Shown one piece after another: positions 18,090 to 29,141 of a stretch of 64,000 nt of DNA. The notes below the pieces were generated by a model. It was not told the origin of the DNA. It ran no database searches and saw only the letters and a program-made list of their open reading frames with translations. Source of the stretch: Rhizorhapis suberifaciens (GTDB lineage Bacteria; Pseudomonadota; Alphaproteobacteria; Sphingomonadales; Sphingomonadaceae); NCBI RefSeq assembly GCF_014200045.1, contig NZ_JACHOV010000004.1:1-64000 (forward strand), given 5' to 3'. The first letter of the stretch is position 1; the number at the start of each line of letters is the position of its first letter. A program made the position numbers and the translations under genes.

Positions 18090-19310
18090 TTATTGTGCTG
18101 CGATTTCCGCCAGATAACGGTCGAGTTGGTCCGGATCGAAAGAGCGACCATCGAAAAACTGATCCGGCCCAAGCATCAAACGGCCCTGAACGGTGCCGAC
18201 TCCCATGGTTTCAGCAATGCCACCTTCCAGTTTGGCACTGGCGCCGGGCAGGGGCACGTTCGTTCCGGCAAATGCGGCACGATAGACGTCGGGACGAAAC
18301 ACCTTCTGCGCCGCAGCATAATCGGCGGCATTTTTCTTCGCATGTCCAGCACGAACCATTTGCGCATAAAGCCAGGCCGCCTGGCTGACCCAGGGGAAAT
18401 TGGCGGCTTCCCGATGCTGGAACATGAAGTCGGGAATGTGCAGCGGTTCAGTCCCCGCGGCGAGCTTGATGCGATCCGAAATAGCGCGTTCAATAAGCGG
18501 CGCTGGCCCATCCAGATATTCGGCACGGGCCAATATTGCGGCATTTTCCTCCAACCGGCCGGGAACAATGAACGCCTTCCCTGCATTGTAAAGCGCGCGG
18601 ATAACGCGATGAACCAGCTCGCGATTGGCGTCCATCCGGGCGGTTTGCAGCGCCAGCACCTTTTCCACGCCGCGTTGCCAGATATGGGCGGTTACGGTCA
18701 CAATCGCTCCTACGCCCCGTTCCACCGCAACGCTGTTCCACGGCTCACCGACGCAAATGCCATCCACTTCGCCAGCGGCCAGCGCATCGGCGGCAAAGGG
18801 TGGCGCAATGGTGATGATGTCGACCTGCTCGTCAACGTCCACGCCGCTTCCGGCCAGCCAGTAGCGAAGCATGTAATTATGACTGGAAAAACGATGCACC
18901 ACGCCAAGGCGAATCTTGTTCCCGGAGCGCGCCCGTTCGGCAATGATGGCGGCGAGGCGCTTCCCCGCTTCAACGGGGTTGGACAGTCCTGCCTTCCCCT
19001 TCGTAATCGCTTTGGCCAGGGGCGGCGTCAGCGTGATCGCATTGCCATTGAGGCCCAGGACAAATGGTACGGACAGCGGCACGGGCGGGCGGTCCAGCCC
19101 CAGGCTGGTCGCGATCGCCAGCGGCGCGATCAGATGCGCAGCATCGCTTTGACCGTAGAGAAGGCGGTCTCTCACAGTGGCCCAACTAACATCCCGCACC
19201 AGTTGCAGATCGACGCCTTGCTCTTCGGCAAAGCCAAGCTCGCGGGCCAATATGGGAAGGGCGGAATCGACCAGCGGCAGGAAACCGATACGAAACGGAT
19301 CAAGCGTCAC
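18090..19310 (-). CDS. nasS: Nitrate sensor NasS
   Basis: NasS is a cytoplasmic nitrate/nitrite-binding protein that holds NasT inactive until nitrate binds. The 406-residue sequence is a CmpA/NrtA-like binding fold (RIGFLPLVDSALPILAREL at the N-terminus) but has no signal peptide, which separates it from the transporter component nrtA. Its start overlaps the nasT stop as ATGA, so the pair is translationally coupled, fitting a 1:1 complex. The nrtA leader begins within about 60 bases of its stop. Confidence 0.9.
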   Translation of the reverse strand: MTLDPFRIGFLPLVDSALPILARELGFAEEQGVDLQLVRDVSWATVRDRLLYGQSDAAHLIAPLAIATSLGLDRPPVPLSVPFVLGLNGNAITLTPPLAKAITKGKAGLSNPVEAGKRLAAIIAERARSGNKIRLGVVHRFSSHNYMLRYWLAGSGVDVDEQVDIITIAPPFAADALAAGEVDGICVGEPWNSVAVERGVGAIVTVTAHIWQRGVEKVLALQTARMDANRELVHRVIRALYNAGKAFIVPGRLEENAAILARAEYLDGPAPLIERAISDRIKLAAGTEPLHIPDFMFQHREAANFPWVSQAAWLYAQMVRAGHAKKNAADYAAAQKVFRPDVYRAAFAGTNVPLPGASAKLEGGIAETMGVGTVQGRLMLGPDQFFDGRSFDPDQLDRYLAEIAAQ

Positions 19311-19888
19311 AGGTCGCCTCCCATCAGATTTTCGGCCGTCACCAATGCCTCCGCGACCTCGACGATCCGGCGGTTGCTTTGCATGGCATGGCTACGCAAA
19401 AGGGCATAGGCGGCTGGTTCGTCAATGCCCCTGCGCTTCATCAATATGGCCTTGGCGCGATCGATCGTCTTGCGCTCGGCGAGCATGTTCTTCGCCTCGA
19501 CCAATTCTTCCTGTAGCTTGGAAAATGCCTGGAAACGACGAACGGCGAGTTGGAGGATCGGTTTGATCCGCTCCTTTTTAAAGCCATCGACGATATAAGC
19601 GGACACCCCCGCATCGACCGCCGCGAAGGTCGATTCTTCGTCGCTTTGATCGACGAACATGGCAATCGGCTTGCCAAGTGACCGCGAAACGAGAAAACTT
19701 TCCTCCAACGTGTCACGGCTGGGATTTTCCAGGTTCATGAGCACGACGTCAGGTGCAAGAGTCGTCAACCTGGCGACCAGTCCATTGCGGTCGGTAAGCG
19801 TGGCAATGTCGTCAAGGCCGGCTTCGCGCAACCCCTCCTCGATCACCGCCGCTCGCGCGGAGCTTTCATCGACAATCGCGATCCGCAA
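19307..19888 (-). CDS. nasT: ANTAR-domain antiterminator NasT
   Basis: NasT is the RNA-binding antiterminator of the nitrate regulon. The 193-residue protein has an N-terminal receiver-like domain and a C-terminal ANTAR domain (from about residue 130: IDRAKAILMKRRGIDEPAAY, then LLRSHAMQSNRRI). I choose the TTG at 19888 as start because GGAGG sits 7 bases upstream and MRIAIVDES is the proper receiver N-terminus. The ATG-initiated longer ORF runs into groEL antisense sequence. At the usual phospho-acceptor position I read Asn (LMNLENP, N52) where receivers have Asp, consistent with control by NasS binding rather than phosphorylation. Confidence 0.9.
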   Translation of the reverse strand: MRIAIVDESSARAAVIEEGLREAGLDDIATLTDRNGLVARLTTLAPDVVLMNLENPSRDTLEESFLVSRSLGKPIAMFVDQSDEESTFAAVDAGVSAYIVDGFKKERIKPILQLAVRRFQAFSKLQEELVEAKNMLAERKTIDRAKAILMKRRGIDEPAAYALLRSHAMQSNRRIVEVAEALVTAENLMGGDL

Positions 19889-20073
19889 CCTAAACCTCCT
19901 GCTTGTGCTGCATTGCAGTATTTCCAAGTTGAATGCAATATAGGGGCGCTGCCTCTTCCCTTGGGGCCTCGCGGAATGCCTTGGAAACGTAATCCCCAGA
20001 AAGGCGGATAACGATAACGGCAGCAGCAGGGAATTAGCGACGGCTGCCTCAAAGATGAGAAGGCCTAGATACC

Positions 20074-20104
20074 AAAAAAGGCCGGAGCTTGCGCCCCGGC
20101 CTTT
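20074..20104 (-). terminator. Intrinsic terminator of groESL
   Basis: On the minus strand a stem AAAGGCCGG/CCGGCC(TTT) with a short GC loop is followed by TTTTTT (20079-20074). It begins about 25 bases past the groEL stop, so groESL transcripts end here and nasT has its own promoter in 19889-20073. Confidence 0.88.
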
Positions 20105-20129
20105 CCTTGTTGTCGCAGATGACGAGGAC

Positions 20130-21818
<1,689 letters not shown>

Positions 21819-21856
21819 TCAGGATGTGGCTTGGGCAAGACCCAAGCCCGTCGGCA

Positions 21857-22144
21857 TCAGCCAACAATGCCCAAAATGTCGCTTTCCTTCATGATCAGCA
21901 GGTCTTCACCGTCGATCTTGACTTCGGTGCCCGACCATTTGCCGAACAGAACGCGGTCGCCAGCCTTGACGTCCAGCGGCGTTACCTTGCCGTCTTCGCT
22001 CTTGGCGCCAGCGCCAGCGGCGACGACTTCGCCTTCCGAAGGCTTTTCCTTGGCGCTGTCGGGGATGATGATCCCACCAGCCGTCTTCTCTTCCGCTTCC
22101 ACACGGCGGACGAGAACGCGATCATGCAACGGACGAAAACCCAT
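21857..22144 (-). CDS. groES: 10-kDa co-chaperonin GroES
   Basis: The heptameric lid of the GroEL chamber. From the start at 22144 the protein is 95 residues ([20 protein letters not shown] at the N-terminus, the mobile loop around [19 protein letters not shown]). AAAGG lies 7 bases upstream of this ATG. A longer frame to 22216 has no family support. The CIRCE operator is about 95 bp upstream. Confidence 0.98.
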   Translation of the reverse strand: MGFRPLHDRVLVRRVEAEEKTAGGIIIPDSAKEKPSEGEVVAAGAGAKSEDGKVTPLDVKAGDRVLFGKWSGTEVKIDGEDLLIMKESDILGIVG

Positions 22145-22238
22145 ATGCTTACCTTTCTCTTTGGCTATCATTCGGCCGGAGGTTTGCAGGGTTCCCTTGT
22201 CAGGCGCCCCTCCCATACCATCCGCCTACGAATCCTCG

Positions 22239-22265
22239 TTAGCACTCACCAAGGGCGAGTGCCAA
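22239..22265 (-). promoter_or_regulatory. CIRCE element (HrcA operator) upstream of groESL
   Basis: The sequence is TTAGCACTC, 9 bases, GAGTGCCAA, matching the consensus TTAGCACTC-N9-GAGTGCTAA with one mismatch. It lies between groES and the divergent sppA, 95 bp before the groES start. HrcA repression relieved by heat is the established function of this element. Confidence 0.95.
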
Positions 22266-22425
22266 CCGCGCTCATATGGTCGCTGACGAAAGCCGGTCAA
22301 GGGGAAGGCGAAAGAAAAAATCCTTATAGCCCAGGCACGCCTTCTCTCCATCAGCATGTCCATTGCGGCCAGTTCCCGCATGCGATACCTCGTCGGCAAC
22401 ATATGCAATGTCGAAGGAGGCTTGC

Positions 22426-24306
22426 TTGGCCTTTGTGAAAAGTATCTGGCGCTTGTTGATGGTGATCAAGGACGGTCTCGTCCTGCTGCTAATGCTGCTG
22501 TTCTTCGGCCTGCTCTATGCCGCCCTTTCTTTCTCTCCCCAACCCGCAATGATCGGCAGTGGCGCGCTGGTGCTGAAACTTGATGGCACGATCGTCGAAC
22601 AGCCGCGCCGGGAAAGCCCTCTCGACCTTGTCACCGGCAACGATTCGCCAGTCGGCGAATATGGTTTGCGCGACATTGTTCACGCACTTGAGACGGCGGC
22701 GAACGACCATAAGGTCAAGGCCGTCGTGCTCGATCTCGACGGTTTCATGGGCGGCGGACAGGTGGCGCTATCCCGCGTCGGGGAGGCGCTTGACGGCCTT
22801 CGCGCCGCGAAAAAACCGGTACTGACTTTTGCAACCGCCTATACCGACGATGGCTATCTGCTCGCCTCCCACGCCTCAGAGGTGTGGCTCAATCCCATTG
22901 GCGGGGTGATGATCAGCGGCCCCGGCGGTTCCCAGCTTTACTATAAGGGTTTGATCGACAAGCTTGGCGTCAACGCGCATGTCTATCGCGTCGGCACTTA
23001 TAAGAGCTTTGTGGAACCGTTCATCCGGACCGACCAGTCGCCCGAGGCGGAAAGCGCCATGCAGGCTATCTATGGCGCCATATGGCAGAATTGGCGGGAT
23101 GAAACGGCCAAGGCGCGACCGAAAGCGAAGCTCGCCGCTTATGTCACCGATCCGGTTGCAACATCCCGCGCTGCCGGCGGCAACCTTGCGAAAGCGGCCT
23201 TGAACGCCGGTCTGGTGGACAAGCTGGGTGACCGTACCGCTTTTGGTACTCGGGTTGCCAAACTGGCTGGCGTTGATGAGGACGATCTTCCCGGCAGTTT
23301 CAAGGAAATCGACTATGATGCCTATGCCGCCGCCTACCCGATCAAGGATGACGGCAAGATCGGCGTCATCACTGTCGCGGGCGAAATTGTGGACGGCGAA
23401 GCTGATCCAGGCTCGGCGGGCGGTAAAACCATCGCCAAGCTCATTCACGATGCACTTTCGGAAAAGGATCTGAAGGCCATTGTCCTGCGCGTTGATTCTC
23501 CCGGCGGTTCGGTATTGGCGTCCGAGCAGATTAGGAGCGCGTTGATGGACGCCAAGGCAAAGGGACTGCCGATTGTGGCGTCCATGGGCAATGTGGCGGC
23601 GAGTGGCGGCTATTGGGTGTCGACTGCCGCGGACCGTATTCTGGCGGAACCGTCGACCATCACCGGCTCGATCGGCGTGTTCGGCATCCTCCCAAGCTTT
23701 GAAAGCTCGCTCGCGAAGATCGGCATTACGACCGACGGCATAAAAACGACGCCGTTGTCGGGCGAGCCGGATCTTGCCGGCGGCTTCAGCCCGGAGTTCG
23801 ATGCTCTGGCGCAGGCGGGCGTGGAGGATGTATATCGGCGCTTTGTGGCATTAGTAGCGGGTGCCCGCAAACTGCCGCCTCAGCGCGTGGACCAGATCGC
23901 GCAGGGCCGGGTCTGGGACGGTGGGACCGCTCGACAATTGGGACTGGTGGACGGTTTTGGTTCGCTCGACGATGCCATTGCCGAAGCCGCGAAGCTGGCA
24001 AAGCTCGACCCGGTCAAGGCGCGACCCGTCTTCATCGAGCAGGAGCCCGATTATTTTTCCCAACTGCTTGAGCAATATTTCAAACAAGACGAGGAAGACC
24101 GCACCGCCGCCTTGCCAAAGGACTGGCTTGGCAAGCAGGCATGGCTAAGAAGGAGTTTCGCCCTTCAAGCCGTCAGTGATGTGCAATCGATGCTGACAGG
24201 CAGCGCCATCCGCGCCGACTGCCTGGAATGCAGGGGAGTCCTGCCCCCAATAGCGGATAGGGGTGCGGCGCGACGGGTGCTCGACCATCTGCTGGGACTA
24301 TTTTAA
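22426..24306 (+). CDS. sppA: Signal peptide peptidase SppA, 67-kDa (duplicated S49) type
   Basis: Inner-membrane protease that degrades cleaved signal peptides. The protein of 626 residues has one N-terminal membrane helix (LVLLLMLLFFGLLYAAL) followed by two S49 domains. The catalytic pair is visible: Lys193 in VYRVGTYKSF of the first domain and Ser393 in NVAASGGYW of the second, the long bacterial arrangement. I prefer the TTG at 22426 because GAAGGAGG ends 5 bases before it. The ATG at 22408 contains that sequence inside the gene and the ATG at 22363 has no ribosome binding site. It is divergent from groESL. Confidence 0.92.
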   Translation: MAFVKSIWRLLMVIKDGLVLLLMLLFFGLLYAALSFSPQPAMIGSGALVLKLDGTIVEQPRRESPLDLVTGNDSPVGEYGLRDIVHALETAANDHKVKAVVLDLDGFMGGGQVALSRVGEALDGLRAAKKPVLTFATAYTDDGYLLASHASEVWLNPIGGVMISGPGGSQLYYKGLIDKLGVNAHVYRVGTYKSFVEPFIRTDQSPEAESAMQAIYGAIWQNWRDETAKARPKAKLAAYVTDPVATSRAAGGNLAKAALNAGLVDKLGDRTAFGTRVAKLAGVDEDDLPGSFKEIDYDAYAAAYPIKDDGKIGVITVAGEIVDGEADPGSAGGKTIAKLIHDALSEKDLKAIVLRVDSPGGSVLASEQIRSALMDAKAKGLPIVASMGNVAASGGYWVSTAADRILAEPSTITGSIGVFGILPSFESSLAKIGITTDGIKTTPLSGEPDLAGGFSPEFDALAQAGVEDVYRRFVALVAGARKLPPQRVDQIAQGRVWDGGTARQLGLVDGFGSLDDAIAEAAKLAKLDPVKARPVFIEQEPDYFSQLLEQYFKQDEEDRTAALPKDWLGKQAWLRRSFALQAVSDVQSMLTGSAIRADCLECRGVLPPIADRGAARRVLDHLLGLF

Positions 24307-24372
24307 GGCGCAGGCTTTTGGGCGCATGTTAATTGACGTTTGTCATGGGCATGCTCACGGTTCTGCAAGTCT

Positions 24373-25590
24373 TCAACTATGTGTAGCGATCCACTCCTCG
24401 ACTATCGGTGCGATACGTGTGCGCCATTTGGTGCCGTTGAAGATGCCATAATGGCCCACGGATTTGGCCATATAATATTTCTTGTGGCTTTCCGGCAGGC
24501 CGGTTGAAATAGTGAGGGCGGCCTTGGTCTGGCCTAACCCCGAAATATCGTCGCGCTCACCCTCGATTGCCAGAACGGCAATATCTGCGATCGCACCAGG
24601 ATCGATCCGCTTGCCACGGTGTTCAAACAGGCCTCGAGGCAAGCTGTGCCGCTGGAACACTTCTCGAACGGTCTGCAGGTAAAACTCAGCGGTCATGTCA
24701 CACACCGAGCGATATTCGTCATAGAAATCCTTGGTGGCATCCGCGCTTTCGCCGTCCCCTTCGACCAGATGCTTGAACATTTCCCAATGGCTCATCAGGT
24801 GATTGCCGAGGTTCATCGACATGAAGCCCGCCAGCTGCATGAAGCCAGGGTAGACCTTCCTTCCGGCTCCTGGATAAGGGAAAGGCACCGTGGCGACGAC
24901 ATTCTGTTCAAACCAGGACAATGGCCGCTGCGTCGCCAGCGTGTTGACGACCGTGGGAGCTTCCCGCGTGTCGATTGGTCCGCCCATCATCGTCAGGGTC
25001 TTTGGCCGCGCCGGGTTCTTGTCGGCCGACATTACGGCCGCTGCGGCATAGCAGGGGACCGAGGGCTGGCAGACGGCAAGCATATGCGCGCCAGGACCAA
25101 TATGTTCCAGAAACTCGATTACATAATCGATATAGTCGTCCAAGTCGAAGCCGCCCTGGTTAAGCGGTACGTTTCGCGCATCGCGCCAATCAGTGATGTA
25201 CACGTCATGCCCAGGCAGCATCCGCTCCACAGTTCCGCGCAGCAGCGTGGCAAAGTGCCCCGACATCGGGGCCACGATCAGCAGCTTTGGATCTGTTTCA
25301 TGCCCCTCGCGGACAAAATGCCTGAGCTGCCCGAAAGTCTTGCGGCATTCGATCTGTTCAGTGACCGCTACCTGTTCACCATCGATTTCGGTAAAAGGGA
25401 GATTGAAGGAAGGCTTTCCACGCGGCGCCGCAGCATGCGCGAAAACATTGAGGGCGGAAGCCAGAATCGGTCCGCCGCCGAAATAGGCGAACGGATTGGC
25501 AGGATGATTCAGCAATTCGACGCTCGCATTTGCCAGCGCGCTCGCCCCCGCCAGCAAACCGCGCTGGACTTCATAAGCGTCATAAAGCAT
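24373..25590 (-). CDS. phaZ: Intracellular polyhydroxybutyrate depolymerase
   Basis: The enzyme hydrolyses intracellular PHB granules to hydroxybutyrate for reuse of stored carbon. The 405-residue sequence matches the PhaZ (intracellular, granule-associated) family: start MLYDAYEVQRGLL, the nucleophile elbow VCQPSVP with Cys in place of Ser (a hallmark of this family), Asp in the GERDDISG segment and His in VGHYGIFNG. No phaC or phasin gene is adjacent. It has no signal peptide, consistent with a cytosolic role. Confidence 0.92.
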   Translation of the reverse strand: MLYDAYEVQRGLLAGASALANASVELLNHPANPFAYFGGGPILASALNVFAHAAAPRGKPSFNLPFTEIDGEQVAVTEQIECRKTFGQLRHFVREGHETDPKLLIVAPMSGHFATLLRGTVERMLPGHDVYITDWRDARNVPLNQGGFDLDDYIDYVIEFLEHIGPGAHMLAVCQPSVPCYAAAAVMSADKNPARPKTLTMMGGPIDTREAPTVVNTLATQRPLSWFEQNVVATVPFPYPGAGRKVYPGFMQLAGFMSMNLGNHLMSHWEMFKHLVEGDGESADATKDFYDEYRSVCDMTAEFYLQTVREVFQRHSLPRGLFEHRGKRIDPGAIADIAVLAIEGERDDISGLGQTKAALTISTGLPESHKKYYMAKSVGHYGIFNGTKWRTRIAPIVEEWIATHS

Positions 25591-25647
25591 TCAAAGACCC
25601 TTCTATTCCCCCGCCGCCTTTGATGCGGACATGCGACACGTACTAAT

Positions 25648-25659
25648 CTGTCTAGTCAG
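25648..25659. promoter_or_regulatory. Candidate operator between phaZ and the ABC exporter
   Basis: A 12-base near-palindrome CTGTCTAGTCAG, flanked by TACTAAT on one side and TATGTATG on the other, lies in the 142-bp divergent gap ahead of the exporter gene. Its form suits a TetR-type regulator, but no such gene is adjacent, so this is weak. Confidence 0.25.
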
Positions 25660-25732
25660 TATGTATGTGTAACGCACCATAAAAATACAAACTGCATTGA
25701 GGCCTGTTATAGCCGCTGCTAGGCGCGCGCAC

Positions 25733-27535
25733 ATGGAAAAAAATTCTGATCCGCCACAAGGCACCGGTTCTGCGGCTACAACGGCTACAACGCGCCGCAT
25801 CGGAAATTTGCGCCTTATTTGGGGGTACGCCGCCCGATATCCAGGACGAATCGTCGGCGCGGCCCTGTCCTTGTTGCTGGCGTCGGCGTCAACCCTCGCC
25901 ATTCCAAGTGGCTTTCAACGGGTCATCGACAAGGGCTTTGCGAGCAGCGGTGGAGACATAACTCCTTATTTCCATTACTTATTGATGATCGTGGGCATAT
26001 TGGCCCTCGCAACCGCAGCGCGGTTCTATTTCGTTTCGTGGCTCGGAGAGCGAGTCGTTGCCGACATGCGGACGGCGGTGCAGCAAAACCTGCTGCGACT
26101 CGCCCCTGCATTCTTTGAAGAGAATCGGCCCTCTGAAATCGCGTCGCGCCTGACGGCCGATACGGCTATCATCGAACAGGTGGTCGGCACGACCGTATCA
26201 GTTGCCCTGCGCAATGTGGTTACCGGGGTGGGGGGCATCATTTATCTCTTCACCCTGGCTCCCAAGCTGACCGCAATGCTGCTTCTTGGCATACCCGTGG
26301 TCATCCTGCCCATCATGTTCATCGGCCGCCGGCTGCGCGCCCTTTCCAGGGCCAGCCAGGACAGAATCGCTGAAGTAGGCGCAACCGTTGCTGAAGTGCT
26401 GGGTGCAATGAAGATCGTCCAGGCGTTTGGGCAGGAAGATCGGGAGGCAGGCCGCTTTCGCACTGCGGTGGAGTCGGCCTTCTCCATTGCACGCAAGCGG
26501 ATATGGATGCGATCGGTAATGACCGCCATCGTCATCAGCATCATCTTCGGCTCCATCACCATGATCATGTGGCAGGGTGCTTTGGACGTGGCCAGCGGCG
26601 AGCTGTCGGGCGGGGCCATCGCTGCCTTTGTTCTGACCGGAGGGCTTGTTGCCGGGGCATTCGGGGCACTCACCGAAACCTATGGCGATCTGTTGCGCGG
26701 AGCTGGCGCGGCCGGACGTCTGGGCGAATTGCTGGCCGAACAGCCTGGCATCGCCCCTCCTTCCGACCCAGTAGCGATCCCGGATAAGGCGCGCGGACAG
26801 TTGAGCTTCGATCATGTCACCTTCCGCTACCCCACTCGGCCGGAAGTCAAAGCGCTGGACAATTTCTCGCTGGACATCCGGCCCGGCGAAACGGTTGCGG
26901 TGGTCGGCCCGTCCGGCGCGGGCAAGTCCACTCTGCTGCAACTGGCGCAGCGTTTCTATGATCCTGCCAGCGGGGCGGTCCGGCTCAACGGCGTTGACCT
27001 TCGCTCCGCCGACCCTGCGGACATCCGGGCGCATATGGCCATGGTCCCGCAGGAAATGGTGATCTTCGCAGCGTCGGCGCGGGACAATTTGCGCTACGGC
27101 AAATGGGACGCCAGCGACGAGCAAATCTGGGCGGCTGCGCGGGCAGCGAATGCGGAGGATTTTCTCCGTGCGCTACCCGATGGGCTGGAGACTTTCCTGG
27201 GTGAAGGCGGCGCACGGCTTTCAGGCGGTCAGCGCCAAAGGGTCGCCATCGCCCGCGCCCTCCTGCGCAACGTGCCGATGCTGCTGCTTGATGAAGCTAC
27301 ATCAGCGCTGGACGCCGAGTCGGAGCGGCTGGTGCAGGAGGCGCTGGACCGGCTGATGCGCGACCGCACCACAATCGTGATCGCTCACCGCCTCGCCACC
27401 GTCCGTGCGGCCGACCGCATCGTGGTAATGGATGCCGGGCGTATCGTGGAGGAAGGCAGTCATGACGAACTGATCCTGAAAGGTGGACTCTATGCCCGCC
27501 TTGCCCGCCTTCAGTTCGACGGGATCGCCGCCTGA
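25733..27535 (+). CDS. ABC exporter, fused permease-ATPase (MsbA/ABCB-like)
   Basis: A half-transporter of 600 residues with an N-terminal six-helix type-1 exporter domain (about 45-330) and a C-terminal ATPase domain: Walker A GPSGAGKST near 400, signature LSGGQRQR near 500, Walker B MLLLDEATSALD. It belongs to the MsbA-related ABC transporters that many alphaproteobacteria carry as a second copy beside true MsbA; lipid or drug export is likely but the substrate cannot be read. I take the ATG at 25733 (MEKNSDPPQG) over the one at 25697, although neither has a strong ribosome binding site. It converges on the O-glycosylation ligase gene. Confidence 0.88.
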   Translation: MEKNSDPPQGTGSAATTATTRRIGNLRLIWGYAARYPGRIVGAALSLLLASASTLAIPSGFQRVIDKGFASSGGDITPYFHYLLMIVGILALATAARFYFVSWLGERVVADMRTAVQQNLLRLAPAFFEENRPSEIASRLTADTAIIEQVVGTTVSVALRNVVTGVGGIIYLFTLAPKLTAMLLLGIPVVILPIMFIGRRLRALSRASQDRIAEVGATVAEVLGAMKIVQAFGQEDREAGRFRTAVESAFSIARKRIWMRSVMTAIVISIIFGSITMIMWQGALDVASGELSGGAIAAFVLTGGLVAGAFGALTETYGDLLRGAGAAGRLGELLAEQPGIAPPSDPVAIPDKARGQLSFDHVTFRYPTRPEVKALDNFSLDIRPGETVAVVGPSGAGKSTLLQLAQRFYDPASGAVRLNGVDLRSADPADIRAHMAMVPQEMVIFAASARDNLRYGKWDASDEQIWAAARAANAEDFLRALPDGLETFLGEGGARLSGGQRQRVAIARALLRNVPMLLLDEATSALDAESERLVQEALDRLMRDRTTIVIAHRLATVRAADRIVVMDAGRIVEEGSHDELILKGGLYARLARLQFDGIAA

Positions 27536-27565
27536 CCTCCTTCCCCTTTCGTCCGTGACTCTTCT

Positions 27566-28930
27566 CTAAGCTGGATTACCCAGGCGTTGTGGCGTGGCAG
27601 CTTTTAAGGGCTGCCACGCGGCTTCTTTTTCCCGCCGCCGTAAATAGCTGTCGAGCGCGATCTGCAGGGCGATAAGCATGAAGATGAAGGGTTGGAAGGC
27701 GATACCTACAAATAGCGATCCCACCAGATAGACCAAATGTCCCTGCTGCATCGCCAACGCATAGGGGGCGACCCACCGCAGATCTTCCTCCGACCGCTTT
27801 TCATAGCGACGGCGGATGATTTCCATGCGCAGAACGGTCCCGAAATTGAGCATCAACCAGACAATCAGCCCAGGAAAACCCTGCTCCCCCAACATTTCAA
27901 AATAGCTGCTGTGGTAGGCCCGGCCCTCGTCGGTAATCACCTGCCGCTCAACTTCCTGAACAGGCCCGGCGCCCTCCACCTTCTTTGCGTCATAGCGTAA
28001 GGTGTTCTGACGATAGGCTTCAAAACCCCCGCCCAGCGGGTTATCCTTCACATAATCCCAGGTCCATTTCCATACCGCGATCCGGGTCGAGGCCGATTGA
28101 TCGGCTTGATAATTTTGTATCGTGTCCATGCGATTGGTAAAACTGGAGGGCAGGAAGGGGATGGCCATTAGGCCGGCGATCCCCAGCAGCGCCCCGTAAA
28201 GCAGCCGATGCCTTGAGTGACGCAGGAACAGAAGGACAAGGAACGCCGCGCAGACAAGGCCAGTGCGCGCTTCGGTTCCGATTGGGATAAGCAGGCAGGC
28301 GAAGCAAAGTCCGACAGCGAACAGCTTCACCCTCCAATCCGTGGGAAAGATCGTGCTCCACTTGGACAGATACAGGATCAAAGGAATGATCGCGATTGCC
28401 ACGGTGGAAATGATCGAGCCTTCGTACAGCCCGCTATTATTTTCCACCATCAGGTTGAGCACACCATAGCCGCCGCCTGACAGGAGCGTCTTGATGCCGC
28501 CGGTAATGATGATCGAACTGGCGCACAACACCATGACCAGGCTAAGCGCCTCTATCCGGAGCTTGGTCCGCAGGGTAAGCGGCAGAAATATCGCGAAGAC
28601 CAGTGCTTTCCACACCCAGTCCCACTTCTCCTTCGCCTCCAGCGGAAAATCCGCGTGCAAGGTAGTGTAGCCCGCATAGGCGAGCAGGAAGAGCATCAGC
28701 CCTTGTCGCCACGTGAAGCGGCTGTCGCGCTTATCGTCAACCGCCAGCCACGCGACCACCGCCAGAGCGAAGGCGATCAGCGAAATGGGAATGCTGTTCA
28801 GCAGGAAATAGGACAGCCGCTGCGGGGAAACGATGTCGATATAGGCATAGGCGAGGACAAAGAGGAACGGCCGCTTGAACCCCATTCCCATAAAAACCGC
28901 GAGGAACGCGATGAAGATCAGGTCACGCAT
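27566..28930 (-). CDS. Putative O-glycosylation ligase, exosortase A system-associated (O-antigen ligase family)
   Basis: A polytopic inner-membrane protein of 454 residues with about 10-12 helices and a large periplasmic loop around the GGGFEAYRQNT and AYHSSYFEMLGEQGFPGLI segments, the Wzy_C region. It matches the ligase family found with exosortase A (XrtA)/PEP-CTERM exopolysaccharide loci (TIGR03097 type). Such proteins are thought to polymerise or ligate glycans. Only this gene and the divergent glycosyltransferase represent that system here. Its start overlaps an unannotated 41-codon ORF by 8 bases, suggesting coupling. Confidence 0.82.
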   Translation of the reverse strand: MRDLIFIAFLAVFMGMGFKRPFLFVLAYAYIDIVSPQRLSYFLLNSIPISLIAFALAVVAWLAVDDKRDSRFTWRQGLMLFLLAYAGYTTLHADFPLEAKEKWDWVWKALVFAIFLPLTLRTKLRIEALSLVMVLCASSIIITGGIKTLLSGGGYGVLNLMVENNSGLYEGSIISTVAIAIIPLILYLSKWSTIFPTDWRVKLFAVGLCFACLLIPIGTEARTGLVCAAFLVLLFLRHSRHRLLYGALLGIAGLMAIPFLPSSFTNRMDTIQNYQADQSASTRIAVWKWTWDYVKDNPLGGGFEAYRQNTLRYDAKKVEGAGPVQEVERQVITDEGRAYHSSYFEMLGEQGFPGLIVWLMLNFGTVLRMEIIRRRYEKRSEEDLRWVAPYALAMQQGHLVYLVGSLFVGIAFQPFIFMLIALQIALDSYLRRREKEAAWQPLKAATPQRLGNPA

Positions 28931-29048
28931 CGCGAACGTCCCGCGACCCTGGGGAAGCTTCCTTGTCCAGATCCGGCCGGAACAATAGCCTCCAGGCGGC
29001 GAGCAGGATGAGGCCGTGACTAAGCAGCAGGGAGAAATTGTCGATCAA
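28923..29048 (-). CDS. Possible 41-residue membrane peptide coupled to the O-glycosylation ligase
   Basis: A minus-strand frame from TTG 29048 to TGA 28923 encodes a peptide with one hydrophobic helix (NFSLLLSHGLILLAAWRLLF) then a charged tail. Its stop lies 3 bases inside the ligase gene (ATGCGTGA), a common coupling layout. The start codon is uncertain and the ribosome binding site weak; a stop codon lies a few codons upstream, so the frame cannot be much longer. I do not recognise it. It is called on composition and overlap only. Confidence 0.35.
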   Translation of the reverse strand: MIDNFSLLLSHGLILLAAWRLLFRPDLDKEASPGSRDVRDA

Positions 29049-29141
29049 GCCTGTGCCAATCCCATCGATAAACCGTCACGTACCGTTAGCCGTACTGGGT
29101 TGACGTCGCGTTAATCCTTTACGCGCAAAAGCTTGGCGGTC

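Noticed and set aside
18063-19409. 448-codon plus-strand ORF opposite nasS
   Set aside because: Antisense shadow of nasS; no ribosome binding site or recognisable fold, and it would read through the ANTAR leader.
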